A stretch of DNA of 20,837 bases from Armatimonadota bacterium (GTDB taxonomy: Bacteria; Armatimonadota; Chthonomonadetes; Chthonomonadales; Chthonomonadaceae): NCBI GenBank assembly GCA_026392135.1, contig JAPLCR010000135.1, forward strand, positions 1-20,837, written 5' to 3'. The notes beneath the pieces were generated by a model. That model was not told where the DNA came from. It searched no databases and worked only from the letters and a program-made list of their open reading frames with translations. The translations under genes and the position numbers were made by a program. Shown piece by piece: positions 6,668 through 13,780 of this stretch; position 1 is the first letter of the stretch, and each line of letters begins with the position of its first letter.

Positions 6668-7399
6668 ATGTCGTTCCAATTCGCGGTTTTTCAAGACAAA
6701 ACAGGCATAAGCGAGTCTGCAGCGTACCGTTTCATTGCTCTATTTCACCAGACGAAAGGGCTATTTCGTGTCGCCCTAGCAGGGGGGTCTACGCCAACTC
6801 TCCTCTACACTCTCCTTGCAGAGCCTCGCTGTCGAGATTCTGTAGACTGGACACGTATCCATCTGTTTTTTGGAGATGAACGTGCTGTTGCTCCCGATGC
6901 TTTAGACAGTAACTACCGTACAGCGCACGAAACGCTTCTCTCTAAAGTTCCTTTACCGGCGGAGAATATTCATCGTTTGCGAGGGGAGAGTGCCGACCTT
7001 GATTCGGAGGCATCTCGCTATGAGGCGGAGATACGCACTCTCTTTCGCGGCGAAACAGTTCCCTCTTTCAACCTTGTTCTGCTCGGCATGGGAGCGGATG
7101 GACACTGTGCCTCCCTATTCCCACACAAAGCCTCCTTAAGTGTGCATAACCGCCTTGTGACACCTGCGGAGCCGGGCTTGCATCCATTTGTCCCCCGCCT
7201 CACGTTCACCTACCCTTTGCTTAACATGGCAAAGCAGACTCTCTTCTTGGTGAGTGGCGCAGACAAAGCAGAGACGCTCGTACAGGTGCTGGAAGGGGAA
7301 CCACGCCCGTTAGATTTACCGGCTCAGGCAGTTCAGCCTATCCATGGCAAAGTGACATGGCTACTCGACAAGAGTGCGGCACGGCAACTATCTCGATAG
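6668..7399 (+). CDS. pgl: 6-phosphogluconolactonase
   Basis: It hydrolyses 6-phosphoglucono-delta-lactone to 6-phosphogluconate in the oxidative pentose phosphate pathway, in the cytoplasm. The NagB-like fold is marked by VALAGGSTP (35-43), the FFGDERAV block (67-74), SNYRTAHETLL (81-91) and the active-site segment LLGMGADGHCASLFP (138-152). At 243 residues it has the normal length of the DevB/Pgl family. The ribosome site is weak (GAGAGAG at 6653-6659). No zwf or gnd is adjacent, so it stands alone between the PHP-BlaI pair and the envelope operon. The family call is secure from the motifs. Confidence 0.95.
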   Translation: MSFQFAVFQDKTGISESAAYRFIALFHQTKGLFRVALAGGSTPTLLYTLLAEPRCRDSVDWTRIHLFFGDERAVAPDALDSNYRTAHETLLSKVPLPAENIHRLRGESADLDSEASRYEAEIRTLFRGETVPSFNLVLLGMGADGHCASLFPHKASLSVHNRLVTPAEPGLHPFVPRLTFTYPLLNMAKQTLFLVSGADKAETLVQVLEGEPRPLDLPAQAVQPIHGKVTWLLDKSAARQLSR

Positions 7400-7480
7400 A
7401 CTGTATTTGCGGGTACAGGGGCTAATCACCCAACAACCTGATTATTTAGAACCCTCTAAAACGATGGACAGGAGGTGCGC

Positions 7481-8344
7481 TTGGGACTAGGCTTCAAATA
7501 CCACATAGCAACTCTGGTTGCTATCTTCTTCGCGCTAACCGTCGGGTTAGTGGTGGGCAGTCTCTTTGTATCGCCGCAGCTCGCCGACACACAGAAGAAA
7601 ATGTTAGTGTCGCTTCGTGAAAAGATGGATGGAGATGTCTCCACCCTTCGCACTCAAAGTAGCCGCTATCAGGGGTTTTTTCTCCAGAGTACGCCTCGGC
7701 TTATACGTGATGAGCTGAAAGGGGTTAGTATAGTGATAGTGCAGGTAGGAGACTATCCTAATGCGGTTGGTGAAGTTCAGGAGACTCTACGGCTTGCTGG
7801 GGCGCAAGTGCGGTGTGTTTTACGGTGTGGGAAGACACTTGCACAGGCAGATGATATTCTGAAGACCACCCTTGATTCACTCAAACAAGCCAACCCGAAC
7901 CTCTCCGTTGCCGTTGACCGCACGCATATTTTCAATCAGTTGACCGCACTACTTAGTACCCAAGCAGGACAAAAAGAGGAGTTGGTAAACCTGCTGGAGC
8001 GGGGTGATATCGCTACCATTGAGCGTAATGCCGATGTCACGCAGCCTCCGCGCTGTGTGGTGGTCGTTGCAGGAACACGCCAAGAGGACTCTGAGCGCAC
8101 CTCATTGGTAGATATTCCCTTTTTGAACGCCCTTCAAGGGAGCGGATTGAAGGTACTGGTTTGCGAACCGGAGAAGGTAACAGTCTCAGACCTGCTTACC
8201 TATCAGGGTAGCCGCCTTACGTTCCCAACCGTTGACAGAGTGGATTCGGATATGGGGCGATGTCAGCTTATTTTTGGTTTGAAAGACCTTCTCGCGCCCT
8301 CCGACTCCTCTCAAGAGATCTCACCAACTTCACCACGCCCATGA
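7481..8344 (+). CDS. MctB/SteB-like membrane-anchored protein (copper transporter MctB family)
   Basis: An N-terminal membrane segment HIATLVAIFFALTVGLVVGSLFV is followed by a probable coiled coil (PQLADTQKKMLVSLREKM...), then a soluble alpha/beta domain beginning near GVSIVIVQVGDYPNAVGEV. This is the layout of the family named after mycobacterial MctB, whose corynebacterial member SteB works with SteA at the cell-division septum. The GTG at 7475 lies inside the AGGAGG ribosome site (7470-7475); the TTG at 7481, 5 nt further on, is the better start. Its stop overlaps the next start as ATGA, so it is translationally coupled to the glycosyltransferase. A role in envelope assembly is more likely from context than copper transport. 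No steA-like gene is in the window. Confidence 0.82.
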   Translation: MGLGFKYHIATLVAIFFALTVGLVVGSLFVSPQLADTQKKMLVSLREKMDGDVSTLRTQSSRYQGFFLQSTPRLIRDELKGVSIVIVQVGDYPNAVGEVQETLRLAGAQVRCVLRCGKTLAQADDILKTTLDSLKQANPNLSVAVDRTHIFNQLTALLSTQAGQKEELVNLLERGDIATIERNADVTQPPRCVVVVAGTRQEDSERTSLVDIPFLNALQGSGLKVLVCEPEKVTVSDLLTYQGSRLTFPTVDRVDSDMGRCQLIFGLKDLLAPSDSSQEISPTSPRP

Positions 8345-9039
8345 TTTCCGTCCTCATTCCAGTCTATAACGAATCAGAGCGCATTCAAGGCACAATAGCG
8401 GCACTGCGCTCCCTGCCCTACGAGTTTGAGATTGTCGTCGTCGACGATGGCTCATCAGACGACACCGCGCAACGCGCGGAGCAGGCTGGGGCAGATGTGG
8501 TTTTTCGTCAAAAGAACATGGGGAAGGGAAGCGCACTTGCAACAGCATTTCGCTTTGCTAGAGGCGAGACGCTACTCTTACTGGACGGGGACATAGGCTC
8601 CTCCGCTACAGAGGCGTACCACCTCTTAGAACCCATTCTTAAAGGTGAGGCAGACATGACGATCGCGCTGTTTCCCGTGATACCGGGTAAGGGGGGCGGC
8701 TCTGGCTTTGTGGTACAACGCGCCCGTGAAGGCATCAAGAGGCTCACAGGACAGCTGCTGCAAGCCCCCCTGTCGGGACAGCGTGCTATGCGGCGCGAGG
8801 TGTTGGAGCGATGTGGGTTTGCGGCAGGATGGGGCATGGAGGTGGCTCTTACAGTTCGTGCCCTGCGTGCAGGGTATCGTACGCTTGAAATCCCCACACA
8901 GATGACACATCGCGTTACGGGGCGCGACTGGGCTAGTAGGCTTCACCGCCTGAAGCAGTACCTGAGCGTCGGACGTGTCTTGCGGATGCTGGAGAGTGAA
9001 GCCTCAACACTACAAAAGGAATCCCCAAAACATGGATGA
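8341..9039 (+). CDS. Family 2 glycosyltransferase (GT-A fold)
   Basis: This is a cytoplasmic GT2 enzyme of 232 residues. ISVLIPVYNESERI (2-15) and IVVVDDGSSDDT (31-42) bind the nucleotide. NMGKGSALATAFRFARGE (59-76) and the metal-binding DGD at 82-84 in LLLDGDIG follow, with SGQRAMRREVL and the GWGMEV segment further on. This pattern is shared with dolichyl-phosphate-mannose-synthase-like transferases. No membrane segment is present, so it probably works at the inner face on a lipid or nucleotide-sugar acceptor supplied by its neighbours. The frame is open upstream, but the ATG at 8341 overlaps the previous stop by four bases and has no ribosome site, which fits coupling. Its end overlaps the MraY-like start by 8 nt. 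Confidence 0.9.
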   Translation: MISVLIPVYNESERIQGTIAALRSLPYEFEIVVVDDGSSDDTAQRAEQAGADVVFRQKNMGKGSALATAFRFARGETLLLLDGDIGSSATEAYHLLEPILKGEADMTIALFPVIPGKGGGSGFVVQRAREGIKRLTGQLLQAPLSGQRAMRREVLERCGFAAGWGMEVALTVRALRAGYRTLEIPTQMTHRVTGRDWASRLHRLKQYLSVGRVLRMLESEASTLQKESPKHG

Positions 9040-10009
9040 GATTGGCGGTGATCCGGGTGCTTCTGTCTTCTCTGGCGGTCTATTCTCACGCCTTGATGCT
9101 TGCGATAAGATTCTCATCCATCTGATGCAACAGAGACACCCGCTAGGGCGACTTCTCTCTCTCACAGAGGTCACGGCACGCGGTTTGCTTTTAGGGCTGG
9201 TTGCACTGCTACTTCTTGCTCTCCTTCCCCGCTGGACAGAGCATTTTCTAATAACACATGGGATGGTGCGCCCCAATTTTAAGGGTGTCACTATTCCAGT
9301 AGGTTACGGGCTAGTTCCGCTCCTGTTCTGCTGTACCTTACTCCTCCTTACCCTCTACCTTACTCCCTCTTCTACGCCCCTCTATCGCCTCTGGCTCACA
9401 ACGGTACTGGTGTTTGGACTACTAGGATACTGGGACGACACGCACGGTAATCGAGACTATCGAGGGCTGAAGGGGCATTTTCGCGCCTGTTTTGTTGACC
9501 GAAAAATCACGACAGGCTTTGTGAAAGCGATAGGCGGGCTAGTTTGTGCTATCTGGTTGGCTTGGCAGATGTATCCAACGGAGGGTCGTTTCCCAGTCGC
9601 GGCTCTGCTGATTGCGCTCTCAGCAAACGCAGTAAACCTGCTGGATGTGCGCCCTGGACGCGCTTGCGGGGTCTTTTTGGCACTGGGTACGCCCTTACTA
9701 CTCTACCTCATTATACAACAGGGTCTGCGCCCTGCTGTACCTCCCCTACTCTATGTCGTACTCATCTCATGGCTAGTTTGGGGCAAAGATTCACGAGCGC
9801 AGGTGATGATGGGCGATACAGGAAGTAATCTATTGGGTGCGTGTTTAGGGTTGGCTCTGGCGAGTTCGGTGATTCCGTTGGCACTGCAGCTTCCAGTGTT
9901 GCTCCTGTTGATTGCCCTCCACATTATCACCGAGCGCGTCTCTCTCACAGCATTTATCGAGAGCAAACCGTTGCTAAAGTGGCTGGATAGATTGACAGGA
10001 GTGAGGTGA
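9032..10009 (+). CDS. MraY/WecA-like phospho-sugar transferase (glycosyltransferase family 4 type)
   Basis: This is a polytopic inner-membrane protein of 325 residues with about eight to ten hydrophobic segments. The family transfers a phospho-sugar from a UDP-sugar to undecaprenyl phosphate. Motifs seen are NFKGVTIPVGYGL (82-94), GYWDDTHG (132-139, D135 and D136), NAVNLLDVRPGRA (199-211) in place of the usual N-x-x-N-L-x-D-G-L-D-G, and MMGDTGSNLLG (259-269). The three-His motif of true MraY is absent; LHIITERVS stands in that area. It is therefore a divergent paralogue and not the peptidoglycan MraY. The ATG at 9032 has AAGGA at 9016-9020, but the hydrophilic first 45 residues are unusual and a later start is possible. 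It ends 3 bp from the convergent esterase gene. Confidence 0.86.
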   Translation: MDEIGGDPGASVFSGGLFSRLDACDKILIHLMQQRHPLGRLLSLTEVTARGLLLGLVALLLLALLPRWTEHFLITHGMVRPNFKGVTIPVGYGLVPLLFCCTLLLLTLYLTPSSTPLYRLWLTTVLVFGLLGYWDDTHGNRDYRGLKGHFRACFVDRKITTGFVKAIGGLVCAIWLAWQMYPTEGRFPVAALLIALSANAVNLLDVRPGRACGVFLALGTPLLLYLIIQQGLRPAVPPLLYVVLISWLVWGKDSRAQVMMGDTGSNLLGACLGLALASSVIPLALQLPVLLLLIALHIITERVSLTAFIESKPLLKWLDRLTGVR

Positions 10010-10012
10010 ACA

Positions 10013-11134
10013 TCATTTCGCAGGAGTTCCCGTTTTTGTAGTCAGTACTTCAGACTGTAGAGCCTTCGACAGTTTTTCCGCTATTGCGGCACTTCCCTCG
10101 ATATTGGGATGTAGATTACCACTGTACCAGCCTGCGGTGTCTACAAAATAGACTTTGGAATCTCCGTCACCATGACAGACATCTACTGCCGCCTTGATGC
10201 TTGCCTCTTGTGCGCCATTGAACGGGCGAAGCGCAACTATTTTGGCTTTTGGGTAAGCCTTGCGAAGCATGGATAGATACCGAGCATAGAGTAGCTGGTA
10301 CTCCTTACTGGGTATTGAAGGCTCGTTCGTCCCTTGATTCACGACGACCACATTCGGTTGCCAAGTATCGCGCGGACACCCCGCATAGAAGAGATTGAAG
10401 GAGTCTAGTGCACCCGGAACTCCCCCGCTACCCGCAAGCATCAGCCCTGTTGCACCGAATCCTACTTGCCGCCACTCCGCCCCAAGTGCCATTGCGGTCT
10501 GCCCCACATAGGATAGGCGGGCATCGGAGAGCCAAGGCCATGTAAAAGGAATACCTGCGACAACCCCAGCACGCCCTTCGTTTACCACCACACCCTCCGT
10601 GATACTATCTCCTAGAAACTCAATGCTCAATGCGGGCTTCACCCACTGCGGAAGCGGCTTCTCTAGTTTACCACTCTTCTCTAAACCAAATCCGGTGAAC
10701 GTAACGCTTGCCACCAACGGCACTGTCCAACGGTTCTGGTGTTCGTCCAGACCACGCACCATCAGCATCACACTATGCCGCCCCGCAGGTAGCCCTTCCG
10801 CCAACTTCACCGTCGTGGCAATCTCTGCCTCTTGCCACTTGCCCTCATCAATCTGCCAAGCAATAGTTGGAAGTGAACCTTTACCAGTGGGCTTTTCGTA
10901 GGCAGGGTTAAACGCCGGCTGATTCAAAGACACATCAAAGAATGCGCTGAGGCTAGCCCCAGAGAAACGTGCCCGAATATAGCTACCGCTATTCACGGTT
11001 ACAGCTCGGTTCGCGGTACGTATATCCCAGCGCCCAAAGAAGCAGTGTGCCTTTGACCATGTGGGCGCAGCGTGTAGCACCGCAGAGGTACCTAACAGTA
11101 AGACAAGTATAGTAAGACGGGTTAAGCCAACCAT
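10013..11134 (-). CDS. Secreted SGNH/GDSL esterase, carbohydrate esterase family 2-like
   Basis: An N-terminal signal peptide (residues 1-22, hydrophobic LTILVLLLGTSAVLHA before APTW) indicates export. Residues about 30-155 form a jelly-roll-like domain (GSYIRARFSGASLSAFFD) as in CE2 acetyl-xylan/acetyl-glucomannan esterases. The SGNH domain has nucleophile S177 in FLGDSITEG, the Gly block VGFGATG (224-230), N266 and N270 in VVVNQGTNE, and H342 in GNLHPN. The usual Asp three residues before the catalytic His is a Gly here. A Ser-His dyad lacking this Asp is known in at least one CE2 enzyme. The likely role is deacetylation of a surface or plant polysaccharide. AAGGA at a 7-nt spacing supports the ATG start, 27 nt after the guanylyltransferase gene, so the two are probably cotranscribed. 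Confidence 0.88.
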   Translation of the reverse strand: MVGLTRLTILVLLLGTSAVLHAAPTWSKAHCFFGRWDIRTANRAVTVNSGSYIRARFSGASLSAFFDVSLNQPAFNPAYEKPTGKGSLPTIAWQIDEGKWQEAEIATTVKLAEGLPAGRHSVMLMVRGLDEHQNRWTVPLVASVTFTGFGLEKSGKLEKPLPQWVKPALSIEFLGDSITEGVVVNEGRAGVVAGIPFTWPWLSDARLSYVGQTAMALGAEWRQVGFGATGLMLAGSGGVPGALDSFNLFYAGCPRDTWQPNVVVVNQGTNEPSIPSKEYQLLYARYLSMLRKAYPKAKIVALRPFNGAQEASIKAAVDVCHGDGDSKVYFVDTAGWYSGNLHPNIEGSAAIAEKLSKALQSEVLTTKTGTPAK

Positions 11135-11151
11135 GTGTGTATCCTTAACTA

Positions 11152-11161
11152 GGGTTAACCC
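11152..11161. repeat. Perfect 10-bp palindrome between two operon genes
   Basis: GGGTTAACCC lies immediately past the stop of the nucleotidyltransferase gene and 18 bp before the esterase start on the minus strand. It could be a short hairpin or an operator. Nothing else supports a function. Confidence 0.25.
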
Positions 11162-12214
11162 CTACTTTCCGCTCTCTTCTGCACGTTGTGGGTTCACGAT
11201 AATCCCATCAAAAATGGCGGCGTTCGTCTTAACATGGCAGTCTTTGCCTACCACACAGCGTTCTATCTGTGTGTTTCGATTGATAACCGCGCCATCCCAC
11301 AGGATGCTGTCCTTCACCACAGCACCCAACTCGACTGAGCAGTTATTTCCAATGACTGTGTTTTCGAGAATCTGTGCCCCCGCCTCGATGCGGACATTGT
11401 TTCCGATAGCAACAGGGTAGCCTATCTCTGCCGTCGGGTCAATCTCTACGTTTTCGCCGATCCATGTGTATTTTTTAATTTCTGTGAGGGGAAGCACCGT
11501 GTTCACGCGCCCCGCCAACACGTCGGTATGCGTTTGCTGATAGACTTTGAGGTTGCCCACGTCCTTCCAGTAGGCGGCAGTGAGGTGTCCATAGAGGGCT
11601 TTCCTCTGCTCAAGGAGCATGGGGAAAACCTGTTTGCCGAAGAGGTAGAATGTGCCACGCGGTATCATATCAAAAATCTGCGGTTCAAACACATACACTC
11701 CCGTATTCGCTGTATTGGAGAAGATTACCTCCCCTTTGGGCTTTTCCAAAAACCGCGTGATACGACTGTCTTCGTTCATAAGAACGATACCATACTCGCT
11801 AGGGTCGTCTACGAGCGACAGGGCTATCGTCGAGAGAGCATTTTTCTCTTTATGTGTGCGAACCAGTTTCGTCAAATCCATGTCCGTCAGGTCATCACCG
11901 CCGATAACCAGAAATGTCTCGTCCTTAAAGAAATCTTCTGCCCTCTTGACGCTCCCCGCATCGCCCCACAACTGGTCTTCACGTTGCCAATAGATTTTAA
12001 CGCCCCACTTAGAGCCATCGCCAAAATAAGATTCGATATGCTCTCCGAGATAGTATAGGTTGACCATGATCTCATCAAACCCGTGCTTTTTCAGCAGTTC
12101 GACGAGATATTCCATAACGGGGCGGTTTACGATGGGAACAAGCGGTTTTGGGACGCTTCGGGTAAGTGGGTCTAGGCGTGAGCCGACTCCTGCCGCTAGA
12201 ATCATTGCTTTCAT
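11162..12214 (-). CDS. NDP-sugar pyrophosphorylase, mannose-1-phosphate guanylyltransferase-like
   Basis: This is a cytoplasmic enzyme that joins an NTP and a sugar-1-phosphate into an NDP-sugar. The catalytic domain (1-230) begins with MILAAGVGSRLDPLTRSVPKPLVPIVNRPV, the nucleotide-binding loop and the Lys signature. LVIGGDDLTDMDL (103-115) has the metal-binding Asp, and FLEKPKGE and NTGVYVF mark the sugar-binding strands. The C-terminus (about 250-345) is a left-handed beta-helix of hexapeptide-like turns (IGENVEIDPTAEIGYPVAIGNNVRI). This two-domain layout fits bacterial GDP-mannose or glucose-1-phosphate nucleotidyltransferases; sugar and base specificity cannot be fixed from sequence. The ATG has AAAGGG at a longer than ideal spacing. 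It lies between an aminotransferase gene and an esterase gene. Confidence 0.87.
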   Translation of the reverse strand: MKAMILAAGVGSRLDPLTRSVPKPLVPIVNRPVMEYLVELLKKHGFDEIMVNLYYLGEHIESYFGDGSKWGVKIYWQREDQLWGDAGSVKRAEDFFKDETFLVIGGDDLTDMDLTKLVRTHKEKNALSTIALSLVDDPSEYGIVLMNEDSRITRFLEKPKGEVIFSNTANTGVYVFEPQIFDMIPRGTFYLFGKQVFPMLLEQRKALYGHLTAAYWKDVGNLKVYQQTHTDVLAGRVNTVLPLTEIKKYTWIGENVEIDPTAEIGYPVAIGNNVRIEAGAQILENTVIGNNCSVELGAVVKDSILWDGAVINRNTQIERCVVGKDCHVKTNAAIFDGIIVNPQRAEESGK

Positions 12215-12258
12215 ATCGTGGTGAAATCCCTTTCATCGTTGAGTTAGTTTAGATTATT

Positions 12259-12276
12259 GGATACTGATACGGATAC
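12259..12276. repeat. Three tandem hexamers upstream of the nucleotidyltransferase gene
   Basis: GGATAC, TGATAC and GGATAC follow one another directly, 45-62 bp upstream of the minus-strand start at 12214. The position suits an activator or repressor site. No regulator is identified, and short repeats like this can occur by chance. Confidence 0.3.
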
Positions 12277-12298
12277 CACACAGAGAACGATTACCAAA

Positions 12299-12356
12299 AT
12301 AGGGAAGCGTGCCCAACTGTCCACAATTTATAGGACTATCAGGCACGCTTCCCTAT
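12299..12356 (-). terminator. Long hairpin, probable terminator after the aminotransferase gene
   Basis: ATAGGGAAGCGTGCC (12299-12313) is a perfect 15-bp inverted repeat of 12342-12356. Inside it, after a symmetric 5x5 internal loop, GTCC (12319-12322) pairs with GGAC (12333-12336). Read on the minus strand the stem begins 40 bases after the aminotransferase stop and is followed by TTTTGG. That fits an intrinsic terminator with a short T-run, although the stem is longer than usual. A mini palindromic element with 15-bp terminal repeats is the alternative. Confidence 0.6.
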
Positions 12357-12396
12357 GTGTCAGAGTTCAAAGGCTATCAGAGCGATTTTAGTCTCC

Positions 12397-13557
12397 TCAA
12401 ATCTGTGAGCGCTGAAAACTCGGCGCAGGCACAGAAATTTTTTGGAACTTGGCAATATGCTCCGCGACGAAGTCTATCTGAGCCTCGGTTAATTCTGGGT
12501 GAATTGGTAGTGACAAGACCTCATTGCTGACTTTTTCGGAAATGGGGAAATCGCCTTCGCGGTAGCCGTAAGGTGTATAGGCGGGCTGTAGGTGCAGTGG
12601 GCTGGGATAGTAGATTTCCGACGCAATCTCGTTTTCTTTCAGGTAAACCTGTAGTGCGTCGCGCCGTGTGTGCCGAATTGTGTACTGATGGTAGATGTGA
12701 CAGTTGTCCTCTGTCTCAAGTGGGAGATGTAAGGTTCCGTTGCTCTGCTCTGCAACCGCTTCAAGGTGAGTGTTGTAGAGGTGCGCGTACTTCCTCCGCA
12801 GGTCATTCCAACCTTGTAGAAGGGGAAGCTTGTTCTCTAACACGACAGCTTGAATTGCATCTAATCTACTACAGTAACCGACCCGTACGTAGTGGTATTT
12901 GTGCCCATGTGTACCATGTCCGCGCAGGCTACGCAGGATTTCCGCCGTCTCATCGTTGCTGGTGAGTATCATACCGCCGTCGCCATAGGCACCTAAATTC
13001 TTGGTGGGGTAGAACGAAAGGGTCGCAGCATCTACGCCGTCTGCAATAGGAATACCATACTGTGATGCTCCGATGGACTGCGCGGAGTCTATGATAAGGC
13101 GAAGATTATGCTTTTCTGCGATGGATTGAAGCGCACTCCGGTCACACATCTGTCCATAGAGATCTACAGGAAGTATGGCTTTAGTTTTGGGGGTTATGTG
13201 TGCTTCGATAGCATCTACTTGAATGTTGTAGGTATTCGCGTCGATATCTACGTAGACAGGACGCGCCCCCACCCGTGCAATCGCCTCTGAAGTGGCTCCA
13301 AAGGAGAAGGGGGTGGTAATCACTTCATCACCATGCCCTATGCCGTAAGCCTCAAGTGCAAGAATAAGAGCATCTGTGCCAGAAGCCACGCCTATGCCAT
13401 GCTTCGCACCGCAAAAATCCGCGACCTCTTGTTCCAAACGTGCCACGCGAGGTCCCCCGCTAAACTGCCCACTCTCAATAACTTCAGAGATAGCGGTGTC
13501 AATCTGCTCTTTAAGCTCGTAATACTGCGCTCTCAAATCCGCAAGAGAAACTTTCAA
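12397..13557 (-). CDS. DegT/DnrJ/EryC1/StrS-family sugar aminotransferase
   Basis: This is a PLP-dependent fold-type I aminotransferase that aminates keto-sugar nucleotides, in the cytoplasm. Key residues are the phosphate-binding GVASGTDAL (56-64), the PLP-ring Asp D157 in LIIDSAQSIGA with Q160, and the Schiff-base K186 in SFYPTKNLGAYGDGG. GYCSRLDAIQAVVL is the conserved substrate-loop region. At 386 residues it is family-typical. Relatives make 3- or 4-amino sugars for O-antigen, glycans or antibiotics; the exact sugar is unknown. The start is TTG with AAGGAG 6 nt upstream (13564-13569). Neighbouring galU and guanylyltransferase-like genes support a surface-polysaccharide role. An 8-bp stem lies just upstream of its ribosome site. 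Confidence 0.93.
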   Translation of the reverse strand: MKVSLADLRAQYYELKEQIDTAISEVIESGQFSGGPRVARLEQEVADFCGAKHGIGVASGTDALILALEAYGIGHGDEVITTPFSFGATSEAIARVGARPVYVDIDANTYNIQVDAIEAHITPKTKAILPVDLYGQMCDRSALQSIAEKHNLRLIIDSAQSIGASQYGIPIADGVDAATLSFYPTKNLGAYGDGGMILTSNDETAEILRSLRGHGTHGHKYHYVRVGYCSRLDAIQAVVLENKLPLLQGWNDLRRKYAHLYNTHLEAVAEQSNGTLHLPLETEDNCHIYHQYTIRHTRRDALQVYLKENEIASEIYYPSPLHLQPAYTPYGYREGDFPISEKVSNEVLSLPIHPELTEAQIDFVAEHIAKFQKISVPAPSFQRSQI

Positions 13558-13780
13558 CCTTTTCTCCTTGCATCTGGATGGAACTTTGCCTCCAGATGTC
13601 TTGTAGATCTAATGGGGAGTATATAGGGTGGGCTCCCACTAATACTAGGAACCGCCTTCTGCGCGGCTCGTGAATCTGCTCGTTCATAAGTCGTTGTGAT
13701 GATGCGACTTTGCGTAATACTATACCCGAAAGTAACTAAGTATTAGGAGACATCAACAGAGATACCTCTCCTGTTTTTTG
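13558..13780. other. Intergenic region with several small inverted repeats
   Basis: No gene is seen here. It holds, on the minus strand upstream of the aminotransferase, a hairpin CATCTGGA/TCCAGATG (13571-13578 with 13591-13598), the palindrome GTGGG-CT-CCCAC (13628-13639) just upstream of a possible -10 TATACT (13618-13623), a 6-bp repeat AAGTCG/CGACTT (13688-13693 with 13705-13710), and TAATACT/AGTATTA (13715-13721 with 13739-13745). The last two could belong to the end of the galU transcript, although no T-run follows. A promoter here is plausible but its -35 is weak. Confidence 0.4.

Noticed and set aside
8260..8340. Longer N-terminus for the GT2 glycosyltransferase
   Set aside because: The upstream part is the shadow of the MctB-like C-terminus. 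The GT2 fold begins at once after the ATG at 8341, which overlaps the previous stop.
13618..13650. Third copy of the dispersed repeat (minus strand AGCCCACCCTAT)
   Set aside because: Only about a dozen bases resemble the repeat and the hairpin half is absent, so it is probably chance.
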